A stretch of 64,000 nt of DNA from contig NZ_VIRF01000091.1 of the NCBI RefSeq assembly GCF_008107685.1, positions 1 to 64,000 of the forward strand, in the 5' to 3' direction. This stretch comes from Novosphingobium sp. BW1 (GTDB lineage: Bacteria; Pseudomonadota; Alphaproteobacteria; Sphingomonadales; Sphingomonadaceae). The notes beneath the pieces are model-generated. The model worked only from the letters and a program-made list of their open reading frames with translations. It ran no database searches and had not been told where the DNA came from. Shown here one piece after another: positions 1 through 8,100 of the stretch. How positions within the stretch are numbered: the stretch's first letter is position 1; each line of letters starts with the position of its first letter. A program made the position numbers and the translations under genes.

Positions 1-158
1 CCTGCAAGCGCCCCGCCCCATCATCGCGCGGTAGACAGCCCGAATAACCGGCATTTGCACAGGAACCTGCACAAGATTTCCACCCGGTGTCGTTTTCGCG
101 CCGAAAAGCCATTGCGCAAGCCGCGATCCATTGTTACTGGCGCTTCCTCCACACCGAA

Positions 159-232
159 GGCCCGATGGCGGAGTGGTGACGCAGCGGACTGCAAATCCGT
201 ATACGCCGGTTCGATTCCGGCTCGGGCCTCCA
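159..232 (+). tRNA. tRNA-Cys (anticodon GCA)
   Basis: A full cloverleaf can be folded. The acceptor stem pairs GGCCCGA (159-165) with TCGGGCC (222-228); the discriminator is T229, as expected for tRNA-Cys, and CCA is encoded at 230-232. The anticodon stem GCGGA/TCCGT encloses a loop with GCA at 191-193. The T stem GCCGG/CCGGC (205-209/217-221) encloses TTCGATT. An integrase gene begins 60 bases downstream and points back at this tRNA, the usual layout when a tRNA 3' end is the attachment site. Confidence 0.97.
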
Positions 233-276
233 ACTCTTACATTTTTCCTTTTAATTTCAGATAGTTATGAAGAAAA

Positions 277-316
277 ATGTCTAACCCGATGTCTAACTTT
301 TCCCAAGGTTAGACAT
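277..316. repeat. Three ATGTCTAAC copies (two direct, one inverted) at the integrase 3' end
   Basis: The 9-mer ATGTCTAAC occurs at 277-285 and 289-297, and its reverse complement at 308-316. The second and third copies can form a hairpin with a 10-base loop. Read on the minus strand, the outermost copy is followed by a T-rich run, so the structure could end integrase transcription. Its place between the tRNA and the integrase also suits arm-type recombinase or excisionase binding sites. The repeats are visible; both roles are inference. Confidence 0.6.
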
Positions 317-1465
317 TTGCCACGCCGATAGAGCCGATTTTGCGGCCTCCGCGAGCGCATCTTCCTTTTCTGTTTCAGGCAATTTTTCCCAGTCGGAGAC
401 TCGGGCGATAGCGGCCGCTGCAAGACGTCTTTGCTCAGCCCCACGGACATAGATTGCCACCTCTTCGTCGCGGCTGTGACCAGATACGGATTTGAGGCCT
501 TGCTGGCTCGTCTCAACGTCAGCCAGGCGCCGCATCATCGCCTTTCGCAGGCCATGCGCCGTGCACTGATGCAATCCGGCCTCGTCGCATCGATCTCGAA
601 ACCAGTTTCCAAATCCGGCGTTGGTGAACGGACGCCCCAGTTCATTCAGAAGGAAGCATTCTGCACCTTCCGGCAATGGGGGCATGGCGACGATTGATTC
701 GAGAAGTTGGGGCGCGACGGGTAGCCCAAGGACCTTCCCGCCTTTGGATTGGCTGAGTTCAATACGTCCGGTCGCCACATGCCTGGGACCAAGATGGATG
801 GCATCAATGCGACGCTGCCCGGTCCACAACATCAATTCCATCGCCAGCCGAGCGCGTGATCCCAGAAGATGACATTCGCGATACTGTTCAATGTCGCTCT
901 CAGTCCAACTGTAATAGCCCTTGGAACGTTCGCCAGGAGCGATCTTAATGCGGTCGGCAAGGGCTGCGGGATTGCGATCTATCAGCCGGGATTTGACGGC
1001 GAAATCGAACAGGCGGACCAATTCCTTTCGGAGTTTGCGAGCGGCCTCAACGCCGCCTTCGATTCGAGAGCCGACCTTCCGCCTTTCCATTTTGCGCTGC
1101 AAGATGGCCTCAACATGCTCAAATTCCAGATCCGCAACAGTGCGATGCCCATGCTCTTTTCTGAACTTCTCCAGGATACCGCGAATTTTTCGCTGCGTCG
1201 TTTCAGTGGGGCCGAGCCGTGACGGCAAAGAGCAATAGCGAGCCACCAGATCATCAATAGTTCCCGGAGCACTGCGCTTGACCTTGACTGGTGCGGCCAC
1301 TTCCCGACCATCCAGGCAAGCTCGATATTCCTGTCGAAACTCCTCGGTTCCCAGCTTGGATTTGAAATAGTGGCTTTCGAATCCGGTACGCCGAAAACGC
1401 AAGCGCTCCTTGCCGTGACGGTCGACAAACGCCGTCACGTATTTGGGCAGAAATCGGCGTCTCAT
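293..1465 (-). CDS. int: Tyrosine site-specific recombinase (ICE integrase)
   Basis: A 390-residue phage-type integrase that should cut and join DNA through a 3'-phosphotyrosine link, integrating or excising the element. The N-terminal half contains a core-binding (SAM-like) region at about residues 70-170. The catalytic half shows the first Arg in LMLWTGQRRIDAI, the HxxR box in TAHGLRKAMMRR, a GHS motif, and the Tyr nucleophile in EEVAIYVRGAE. The start codon overlaps the stop of the upstream small gene (TCAT on the plus strand at 1462-1465), implying translational coupling. It reads toward the adjacent tRNA-Cys 3' end, so that tRNA is the likely target; no second att copy was noticed in the window to confirm it. 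Confidence 0.93.
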   Translation of the reverse strand: MRRRFLPKYVTAFVDRHGKERLRFRRTGFESHYFKSKLGTEEFRQEYRACLDGREVAAPVKVKRSAPGTIDDLVARYCSLPSRLGPTETTQRKIRGILEKFRKEHGHRTVADLEFEHVEAILQRKMERRKVGSRIEGGVEAARKLRKELVRLFDFAVKSRLIDRNPAALADRIKIAPGERSKGYYSWTESDIEQYRECHLLGSRARLAMELMLWTGQRRIDAIHLGPRHVATGRIELSQSKGGKVLGLPVAPQLLESIVAMPPLPEGAECFLLNELGRPFTNAGFGNWFRDRCDEAGLHQCTAHGLRKAMMRRLADVETSQQGLKSVSGHSRDEEVAIYVRGAEQRRLAAAAIARVSDWEKLPETEKEDALAEAAKSALSAWQMSNLGKS

Positions 1466-1647
1466 CGCAGAAGATCATCCCAGCTGTTCTCACGCTGAAA
1501 CATCACCGTGCCGGGGGCTGAAACTGCATGGAGGATGATTCGCCCGTTGGGATCAATTTCGATCCGGCCGACATGCATGCCGGCGGCCTCGGCCGCTTTG
1601 ATTGCGCGAGTAATGTCTGACTGTTTGAAACGGGATGGTTGCGTCAT
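1462..1647 (-). CDS. Small integrase-coupled protein (hypothetical)
   Basis: A 61-residue protein starting at MTQPSRFKQSDITRAIKAAE. The first 25 residues look like an amphipathic, possibly DNA-binding helix, followed by a short strand-rich tail ending in WDDLLR. The open frame extends further upstream, but this ATG fits the size of the small proteins usually found before integrases of this type. The 4-base overlap with the integrase start indicates one operon. It could be an excisionase-like factor or an integrase accessory; no motif settles this. Confidence 0.6.
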   Translation of the reverse strand: MTQPSRFKQSDITRAIKAAEAAGMHVGRIEIDPNGRIILHAVSAPGTVMFQRENSWDDLLR

Positions 1648-2385
1648 CGCCGAACCAGTCTCAGTTCCGCGCATGGCATGTTCCGTCCGCTCAAATCTCC
1701 ACCCCGCCCTCCCCTCCCACCTTGGTTTCCTTGGCCAACTTCGAACCAAGTGCGCTGCGTGGGCTTGATGTGCGACAAGCGTAAGCGTCGGACAAAGCGC
1801 GCCCGGCATTTCGCCAAAATCGCGCCTACCAACCGGGTCATTGCTGATGAGCGGGGCGCGGCGAGCGCACGTCTGAATGGAAATAAATCCAGTGGCGCCA
1901 CAGTGATCCCTGCGCACATCAGTGCGCAACAGCTGCGCCAACGATCAAGTCGGCTGCCGCACAAGTCAGCAATGTCTTGGAAGTGAATGACATCCAAGTC
2001 CCGGGTTCCTCACGGATTGCCCGGCGCGGTGTCATGAAGCAGCTAAATCCTATACGAATTTCGATGCCGATGGAATGAGCAAATCGAGCTTGCTGGTCGC
2101 CGCCGCTTTAAGCACATGAGCCGTTGAGATAGACCGCCTCGATCGCGTAACAAAAATGTCATGGTCCAATTTGCGGCCAGTAGTATATTCATGGTGCTGA
2201 TCGCGATTTCGAAATCAGGATTGGTTGCGGTCATATCGGTCAGGGCGCACGCACGATGGTTGTCCATGACCATATCTACAACCTGCAGGCGATCAGCCTG
2301 GCTGAATGGAAACGCTTCGAAGTAGCGAGAATAGACTGGTCGCCAGCCAAACCGAATGCCTGCGCTCCAACAGGGGAAGTGCTGC
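1648..2385. other. Intergenic stretch with no convincing gene
   Basis: The open frames here on both strands are short, overlap one another and show no recognisable domain or ribosome binding site. The stretch carries one of three copies of a 13-base repeat (2030-2042) and presumably the promoters for the integrase pair and for luxR. No clear lux-box-like palindrome was found. Confidence 0.5.
2030..2042 (+). repeat. 13-base repeat TGTCATGAAGCAG, copy 1 of 3
   Basis: The identical 13-mer recurs at 19322-19334, just upstream of traL, and at 55355-55367, upstream of the ribbon-helix-helix gene. This copy lies in a gene-free stretch. Function unknown. Confidence 0.6.
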
Positions 2386-3153
2386 ATGTTTATCGGTTCA
2401 GAGCTTATCGAGTTTTTTCTCTGCCTCGGCCAGGTGCGTTCGGATACGGACTTCTTCGACCTCATGCTGGAGACGACCCGCAGGCTCGGTTTTGAGCAGT
2501 TCGCGTTAGTCAGTCACGTCGATCTCGTCACTGCGGCGCAGGAGGCCGTCGCGATATCGAACTACCCCGACGGCTGGGTCGAGCGGATCCTAACCGAGCG
2601 CTATTATCTCGACGATCCGATCCATGCAGCCAGCATTGGTCGCAACACACCGTACGCCTGGAATGGCATCGGCACAGAACTGATTCAGAGCCGGCGTCAG
2701 CAGACCATATTGAAGGAAGGCGCCAGCTTCGGCCTCCAGGATGGCGTCACCGTGCCGGTCCATTCACCGGGAGAATACCGGGGCACATGCTCCTTCGCGA
2801 CTTCCCAGCCTGTTTCCATGACGCCGCAAATTCAGGGGGCCGCCCACATAATTGCAGGATTTGGTTTCGAGACTGCACGCAAGCTGGTTCGCATGCGCCT
2901 CGGTCTTGAGCGGACGATGCCAACCCTGCCGAGATTCAGTCCGCGTGAGGTGGACTGCGTCGGCCTGGTCGCATCGGGCATGGGAGATACGCAGATCGCC
3001 CATGCCCTCGGCCTCTCCGAAGCCACCGTTCATCAGCACATCACCGGCGCCATGCGCAAATGCGGCGTTTTCAAGAGAACCTCATTGGTGTTTCGGGCAC
3101 TGTTCGATGGCCATATCTGCTTTCACAGTCTGCGCCGGACATCCTCTAAATAG
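2386..3153 (+). CDS. luxR: LuxR-family transcriptional regulator (acyl-homoserine lactone responsive)
   Basis: A 255-residue protein with an N-terminal autoinducer-binding region (about residues 10-160, with WNGIG and the DGVTVPVHSPGE-like stretch typical of the ligand domain). The C-terminal LuxR helix-turn-helix begins at FSPREVDCVGLVASG and runs through LSEATVHQHITGAMRKCGV. ATG 2386 is preferred because AGGGGAAG lies seven bases upstream, although the frame opens at 2356. The luxI gene follows 62 bases after the stop in the same direction, so this is almost certainly its cognate receptor, binding an acyl-homoserine lactone and controlling luxI and possibly element functions. Confidence 0.93.
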   Translation: MFIGSELIEFFLCLGQVRSDTDFFDLMLETTRRLGFEQFALVSHVDLVTAAQEAVAISNYPDGWVERILTERYYLDDPIHAASIGRNTPYAWNGIGTELIQSRRQQTILKEGASFGLQDGVTVPVHSPGEYRGTCSFATSQPVSMTPQIQGAAHIIAGFGFETARKLVRMRLGLERTMPTLPRFSPREVDCVGLVASGMGDTQIAHALGLSEATVHQHITGAMRKCGVFKRTSLVFRALFDGHICFHSLRRTSSK

Positions 3154-3215
3154 AGGAATTTTCGCGAAGGTCCGTTTCGCTGATTTTTTCGCCATCGCAA
3201 AAGGAGATGGCGAAC

Positions 3216-3830
3216 ATGACCCATGTCATTCAAGGCGGATGGGTGGCGGCGCAGGGACCGCTGCTTGCCCAGATGTACCAGGAACGCAAGCGCGTATTCA
3301 TCGATCTGCTGCGCTGGGATTTGCCCGCGCTCGATGGCCGCTATGAGATCGATCAGTTCGACACCCCTTCCACGATCTATCTCATCATCGCCGATACCGA
3401 CGGCAATCACCTCGGTTCGCTGCGGCTCTTGCCAACCATTCAGCCCCATGTTCTGGGAGATGTCTTTCCCGGCCTCTGCGACCTCGGCAGCCCAAGCGCG
3501 TCGGATGTCTGGGAGATCTCGAGACTGTGCCTATCACGCGGCATTCGTGCGGCTGAACGGCGGATTGTGCGCGACAAACTGGCAACGGCCCTGACGCTAT
3601 TCGCGCGGGATAACGGTATCCGCGCTTACTGCTGTGTGGCCGACATGCCCTGGTATACGCAGATACTCTCCTTCGGTTGGCGCTGCGAACCGCTCGGCCT
3701 GCCCCAAGACCTGCCTTGCGGTATGCTCGCGGCCCTGATGATCCACATCGACGACGAGACACCCCGGATGCTGGACGACGCCGGCATCTGGTCGGAGACG
3801 CTCGCGCCGCTTGTCGCGCTCAACCAGTGA
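3216..3830 (+). CDS. luxI: Acyl-homoserine-lactone synthase (LuxI family)
   Basis: A 204-residue autoinducer synthase expected to join S-adenosylmethionine with an acyl carrier to give an acyl-homoserine lactone. The conserved N-terminal block is visible: RKRVFIDLLRWDLP, then YEIDQFDTP, followed by LGSLRLLPTIQPHVLGDVFP and the WEISRLCL region. ATG 3216 is chosen because AAAGGAG at 3201-3206 is well spaced from it; the in-frame ATG at 3207 touches that ribosome binding site. The gene lies between luxR and a dioxygenase gene that begins 16 bases downstream. The acyl chain cannot be predicted from the sequence. Confidence 0.94.
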   Translation: MTHVIQGGWVAAQGPLLAQMYQERKRVFIDLLRWDLPALDGRYEIDQFDTPSTIYLIIADTDGNHLGSLRLLPTIQPHVLGDVFPGLCDLGSPSASDVWEISRLCLSRGIRAAERRIVRDKLATALTLFARDNGIRAYCCVADMPWYTQILSFGWRCEPLGLPQDLPCGMLAALMIHIDDETPRMLDDAGIWSETLAPLVALNQ

Positions 3831-3846
3831 CGAAGGGGAAACTGCG

Positions 3847-4800
3847 ATGACCGCCAATTCACCTTCCTCGCAGGGCTCGGCACGACTGCGCGATCAAGGC
3901 TATGCCATCTTCGAGGATCTGGTTTCACCGGACCTGATCGTAGGCTTGAACGCGGACCTCGAGACGCACTTTGCGGGAACCGCATTTTCGCAAGGCTGCT
4001 TTTCCGGGACAGGAACGCGGCGCTTTGCCGGACTCCTCAAGCGATCCAGCCATGCAGCACATCTCGTCGAGCACGATGTGATCCTGGCGCTTGCCGACGA
4101 CCTGCTGGGCCCATGGTGCGATCATTTCTCGCTCAATCTTACGCAAGCGATCGAGCTTGCTCCCGAAGCGAGCCAGCAGGTGCCTCATCGCGACCAGGAC
4201 ATGTGGCCATGCAGCGGCTTCATTGACCGCGAACGCGGCATGGAATTCCTGATCAACGTCATGTGGCCGCTGTCGGCCTTCACGCAGGACAATGGAGCAA
4301 CGCTTGTCTGGCCTCGGAGCCACCGGCGGCAGGATGAGTTGCTCATCACCCCAGAAGAAGCCGTCATTGCAGAAATGGCACCGGGCTCAGCACTCGTATT
4401 CCTGGGCTCGACGCTGCATGCCGCAGGCGCCAATCGCACCGCCCTTCCCCGCCGCGGCGTGATCATCAGCTACTGCCTTGGATGGCTGAAACCCTACGAG
4501 CTCCCCTGGCTTGCATACCCACCAGAGGTGGCACGCACATTCCCACGGAGCCTTGCGCGCCTTGCCGGCTACAGGGTGCATCGTCCCAACCTTGGTACGT
4601 TCGAGGGCCGGTGCCCTTCCCTGCTACTCGAGGAAGCTGCAGGGCCGAGCGGAGCGATCGATGCCCTCTTGCCCGAACAAGAAGCCCTGATCGCCGCATG
4701 GCGCCAAGGTGCTGACGCACCGGGGGGCCATCCAACAATGCTGCCCGCGCATCTGAATTCCGGTGCGGCCTCGCTCGGGACGGAGCAAGCAGGTGGATAG
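3847..4800 (+). CDS. Phytanoyl-CoA dioxygenase (PhyH) family protein
   Basis: A 317-residue Fe(II)/2-oxoglutarate-dependent oxygenase-like protein. The iron ligands are visible as HRD (His114-Asp116) and a distal His191 in the TLHAAGAN segment; the double-stranded beta-helix fold fits the strand pattern between them. ATG 3847 follows GAAGGGGAAA. It directly follows luxI and probably shares its transcript. From memory, PhyH genes next to luxI recur in sphingomonads, so this protein may modify the signal or a signal-controlled metabolite; that role is inference. Confidence 0.82.
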   Translation: MTANSPSSQGSARLRDQGYAIFEDLVSPDLIVGLNADLETHFAGTAFSQGCFSGTGTRRFAGLLKRSSHAAHLVEHDVILALADDLLGPWCDHFSLNLTQAIELAPEASQQVPHRDQDMWPCSGFIDRERGMEFLINVMWPLSAFTQDNGATLVWPRSHRRQDELLITPEEAVIAEMAPGSALVFLGSTLHAAGANRTALPRRGVIISYCLGWLKPYELPWLAYPPEVARTFPRSLARLAGYRVHRPNLGTFEGRCPSLLLEEAAGPSGAIDALLPEQEALIAAWRQGADAPGGHPTMLPAHLNSGAASLGTEQAGG

Positions 4801-5167
4801 CCCCGGTGCGGCGAACCGGCACCTTCCCCTTTGCCGCGCGCTGATCCGCCAACGAGAGCTTGTTACAGATCTTGTCGGATCGATGCTGTGCGCAAATCCG
4901 GTATGGGACATGTTGCTTGACCTGTATGTCGCCGACCATGAGGGCAGATTACCCTACATCTGGCCACTCAGCGTCGCCGGTAAAGTGCCGATTTCCAGTG
5001 CCCATCGGAAGATCGACGCCATGGTTCAGCAAGGCCTTGTCATTCGCGTTATTGATGAGAGTGATCGCCGCCGGGTCGGAATTCAGCTGACCGCGGAGTT
5101 CCGCGAAAGGCTGGAACTGCTTTTTGACAGGCTGATGCTGGCATTCCACGATGCCTCCTGTTCGTGA
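4793..5167 (+). CDS. MarR-like winged-helix protein
   Basis: A small protein of about 124 residues with a winged-helix pattern: a recognition-helix-like segment (SSAHRKIDAMVQQGLV) followed by a wing with charged residues (DESDRRRVGIQLT). This resembles MarR or PadR-type regulators and lacks an enzymatic domain. GTG 4793 is proposed because GGAG at 4782-4785 precedes it, and it overlaps the stop of the dioxygenase gene; the frame also contains an upstream ATG at 4763. It is probably the last gene of the luxI operon and may be its regulator. Confidence 0.65.
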   Translation: MDSPGAANRHLPLCRALIRQRELVTDLVGSMLCANPVWDMLLDLYVADHEGRLPYIWPLSVAGKVPISSAHRKIDAMVQQGLVIRVIDESDRRRVGIQLTAEFRERLELLFDRLMLAFHDASCS

Positions 5168-5198
5168 CGGCGCCGCGATTGAAGCCGCGGCGAACCTG

Positions 5199-5744
5199 TC
5201 ATTGCCAGGGCCTTGCCAGTCCCAGTTCGACCAGATGATCGCCAGCATCCCTTCCATCGACTAGAAGACGGGCGAGCGTGCGACCGTATCTATCCGTTCC
5301 GCTTCGCGAAATCGCCACATGACCGCCCTTCAGAAATGAAGCGAGTTCATCCCTGCTGCGCACAGCAAGGCTATAGTCGCACCATCCTTGCCGCCGTCTG
5401 TCGGCGCATTTGGGGCTATTGGGCAGTTCCGGCGCATCGATATTCTCGATCCGCACGCGTTCTCCGGCGCACGTGCGGATTGTATCGCCGTCGTGTACAC
5501 TGCCAATGCAAAGCGACGGTGCCGCATTCGTGTCGGCAACCCCGGCGATCCCGGGCCAGCCCGCTTCCATCCATATGCTCAGCCTCAGGCCGATAAGACC
5601 GCCTGCGACGAGACCGAGCGCGATGATGAGAAGACCACCATGCCGGCTTGCCCCCTTGCTGGGAACTGTCCTCGGTTTCGGCCTGTATCCCCGGAATTGC
5701 ACGACGTTTGCCGGACGCCGTGACTGTCTCGATGATCTGCGCAT
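5199..5744 (-). CDS. Membrane-anchored thermonuclease (SNase-like) family protein
   Basis: A 181-residue protein with an N-terminal basic tail, one membrane segment at about residues 37-58 (LLIIALGLVAGGLIGLRL), and a C-terminal staphylococcal-nuclease fold. Diagnostic pieces are VHDGDTIR, RVRIENIDAPEL and DRYGRTLARLLV, which supply the calcium-binding acidic residues and catalytic Arg positions of the family. The catalytic domain would face the periplasm. It converges with the winged-helix gene (31-base gap). SNase-like genes are common on conjugative elements, but the substrate of this one is unknown. Confidence 0.88.
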   Translation of the reverse strand: MRRSSRQSRRPANVVQFRGYRPKPRTVPSKGASRHGGLLIIALGLVAGGLIGLRLSIWMEAGWPGIAGVADTNAAPSLCIGSVHDGDTIRTCAGERVRIENIDAPELPNSPKCADRRRQGWCDYSLAVRSRDELASFLKGGHVAISRSGTDRYGRTLARLLVDGRDAGDHLVELGLARPWQ

Positions 5745-5880
5745 CCCCTTGATATATCGCGCTCATCTGCATTGTCATGGGCACATGCGTCACCTTCATT
5801 TCGGTGCAGGCAAGGTTTCAGGCAGATTTTCTGCCGCAAGGGCGGTGACCGGTCGCCTGCGTCCGGCTATTTGAGCAGCC

Positions 5881-6063
5881 ATGTCGCTCCTCTGCTACTT
5901 CGGCCGCCACAAGCCTTCGGTGCATTCCATCTCGCGCGGAAAGCAGGGTGGATACGGCGCGCTGTGCGATTCGTGCGGGGTGCCTCTCGAACGGAACGAT
6001 GCAGGTGCATGGCGCGTTGCCGCTCCAAGTCCTGCCCAGGTCCATCCGCGCACTGAGCGGTAA
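5881..6063 (+). CDS. Small CxxC protein (hypothetical)
   Basis: A 60-residue protein starting MSLLCYFGRHKPSVHSISRG. It contains a CDSC pair and a VPLERNDAGAWR tail and resembles small conserved sphingomonad proteins with a GRHRPS...CxxC layout, perhaps half of a zinc ribbon. A minus-strand frame (5867-6250) overlaps it, so either strand could be coding. The ribosome binding site is weak. Confidence 0.5.
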   Translation: MSLLCYFGRHKPSVHSISRGKQGGYGALCDSCGVPLERNDAGAWRVAAPSPAQVHPRTER

Positions 6064-6448
6064 TTTTACCGATAGCACTCCAACACTGGTCGAATTTCCG
6101 GCAAAAATCCCGCGCCAACATCGCGACGACCCGAGAGGCCTTTGAGAAATTTAGGCTTGTCTCGGTTTCGTCATCAGTCCATTCTGCAAATGTTCCCGTA
6201 AACAGAACGGGAATGGGGCGTGGAAACCCCTCCAAGCGAAACTCGGTCACAATTTTTGCGGCCGGGTGGCACGTGCGTATGTCCAGCCGGCTTGCCGGTA
6301 AAGGCACGTGCGCCTGACCGCTTGGCAGGTTTCCAACATCCGGCTTTGGCCGTCGCCCCGAGTGGACATAGGCGCGACGCATGGACCAGAGCTACGGACG
6401 GCCAGAATTTGCAAGCGACAATGCCAGCCTCTTCGGGGCCGCGAACTG
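6064..6448. other. Upstream region of the sigma factor gene; possible minus-strand ORF
   Basis: No recognised gene. On the minus strand a frame that could start at GTG 6250 and stop at 5867 encodes a protein-like stretch (for example EFRLEGFPRPIPVLFTGT) but overlaps the small CxxC gene. The stretch should hold the promoter of the sigma-FecR pair. Confidence 0.35.
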
Positions 6449-7009
6449 ATGCGCGCCGGGGGCAACCAGGAAGGTTCCGTCCGGCTGCCCCGGCCCGATG
6501 AGGCGTGGAGTGACGCTTCCGCGTTCAATGATATCTATCGCAGCGAGGCCCCTGCCCTTGTCCGCTTCCTTCGCTCCAAGCTCAAATCCCAGTGCGACGC
6601 CGAGGACCTGGCGCACGAAGCCCTGGTCCGTTTCCTGCGCGCTGCCGACCAAACGCAAATCCAGACCCCGCAGGCCTACCTTAGGCGGATTGCAACCAAT
6701 CTCCTGATAGACCGGGCCGAACGCGCGGCGACCAAAGTCAGCGACCGATCGGTGGAACTGGCCGATGCCCGGGAACTCGCTGCCCCTGATGATCAGCACC
6801 GCGACCTGGTCGGGCGCGAGGAGTTAGACCATTTCAATGAGGTGTTACGCAAACTGAAGCCGCGAACGCTCAAGATTTTCCTGCTCAGCCGCGTCGAGGG
6901 GTACACCTACAAGCAGATCGCCCGTAAGCTCGGCATGACGGTATGGGGCGTCAAATGGCATATGCTTAGAGCAATCGAACATGTTGACCGGCATCGGGGC
7001 GAGCGATGA
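6449..7009 (+). CDS. ECF RNA polymerase sigma factor (FecI-like)
   Basis: A 186-residue sigma-70 family protein. Region 2 runs through AFNDIYRSEAPALVRFLRS and CDAEDLAHEALVRF, which binds core polymerase and the -10 element. Region 4 lies near the C terminus (LKPRTLKIFLLSRVEG, then YKQIARKLGMTVWGVKWHM), contacting the -35 element. The frame is open upstream; ATG 6449 places region 2 about 25 residues in, typical for the family. Its stop overlaps the FecR-like gene start (ATGA). With the downstream receptor it forms a cell-surface signalling cassette that probably switches on receptor and isopeptidase genes. Confidence 0.9.
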   Translation: MRAGGNQEGSVRLPRPDEAWSDASAFNDIYRSEAPALVRFLRSKLKSQCDAEDLAHEALVRFLRAADQTQIQTPQAYLRRIATNLLIDRAERAATKVSDRSVELADARELAAPDDQHRDLVGREELDHFNEVLRKLKPRTLKIFLLSRVEGYTYKQIARKLGMTVWGVKWHMLRAIEHVDRHRGER

Positions 7010-8025
7010 GCATCGCCTCCTGGTTCTCTCGCACGCGCAGGATCGAGCGGCAGGCGTCGCGCTGGGTCATGCTCATGATCGACGATCCCCACCGATATGG
7101 GGCCCGGGTAAAGCGGTGGATGGAGCGCAGCCCGGAACACCGGGCTACTTACAGCCGCATCGTCGCAGGACTGGGACGCGCCGGTAACGCGGCCCGGATG
7201 TTGCCTGAACTGCAGGACGTAGCTGCCCCCAAATCGACCATGGCCCTATGGCAGGTTCGAACGTCAATGGCCCTCGCAGCCCTCGCCGGGCTGGCTGTTA
7301 TTGGTGTGGCCGCCTACCAGCAATTCAAAGTTGCGCATCTCCATCCCTCCACGATAGCCGACGCGGCCATCTCGCACTCTGAGCCCGGCCAGAAGACGGT
7401 CGAGCTCGCCGATGGATCGCGTGTCATCCTGTTTGGTTCGACGAGGCTCATTACCCATTTCAGCGAGAAGGAACGGCGCATCGATCTGCTGGGCGGTAGA
7501 GCGCGCTTCAACGTCACCCATGACGCCTCACGTCCTTTCGTCGTCACAGCACGAGGCGGCAGCGTCACCGCACTTGGCACCGTGTTCGAGGTTGAAGTGG
7601 GGCAACAAGTAGCGGTTCACTTGCTCCGCGGCCGTATCCGCGTGGTCATGCCCAAGGCTGCCCCAGATCGCCCCTTGAAAGATGTCGTACTGACGCCGGG
7701 TCAAAACGTTTCCTACGCACCAGACACCCGCGCCGATGCAAGCATCCGGCACGACGCGCCTGTTGCCTCGTCCGGGAACGCCACCGACCTGCAAATGGAT
7801 AGCAAAACTTTCGACGATGTACCGGTCTCCACGATTGTCGCCGCCGTGAACCGACAATCCGCAGTGCAAATCGAACTGGCCGATCCTTCCATCGGCCAGG
7901 AAAAAATCTTCGCCCAAATAGATTTTTTTAGCGCGGAGTCCGTTGCCCGCAAACTGGCGCAAATCCTGGACCTTTCGATAGATCGCAGCCGCCCCGGACG
8001 GCTTCGTCTGGCTAGAGCCAACTAA
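7006..8025 (+). CDS. fecR: FecR-family anti-sigma factor / iron-dicitrate-type sensor
   Basis: A 339-residue inner-membrane regulator. The N-terminal DUF4880-like cytoplasmic part (QASRWVMLMIDDPHRYGARVKRWMERSPEHR) should bind the sigma factor. One membrane segment lies at about residues 86-104, followed by a periplasmic FecR domain (TVELADGSRVILFGSTRLI, GGRARFNVTHDASRPFVV, TALGTVFEVEV). The C-terminal end resembles a short STN-like module (DDVPVSTIVAAVNRQ). It would relay ligand occupancy of the TonB-dependent receptor encoded next to it. Confidence 0.93.
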   Translation: MSIASWFSRTRRIERQASRWVMLMIDDPHRYGARVKRWMERSPEHRATYSRIVAGLGRAGNAARMLPELQDVAAPKSTMALWQVRTSMALAALAGLAVIGVAAYQQFKVAHLHPSTIADAAISHSEPGQKTVELADGSRVILFGSTRLITHFSEKERRIDLLGGRARFNVTHDASRPFVVTARGGSVTALGTVFEVEVGQQVAVHLLRGRIRVVMPKAAPDRPLKDVVLTPGQNVSYAPDTRADASIRHDAPVASSGNATDLQMDSKTFDDVPVSTIVAAVNRQSAVQIELADPSIGQEKIFAQIDFFSAESVARKLAQILDLSIDRSRPGRLRLARAN

Positions 8026-8100
8026 CCACTTTTCGCGCCTCCCGGTCTCCCTCGGTTGAAGCCGCCCTTTTGGAAACGGCGGATCAACAGGGGGTTAGAC

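Noticed and set aside
2043..2465. 140-codon minus-strand frame before luxR
   Set aside because: Overlaps the start of luxR, no ribosome binding site or domain; probably chance.
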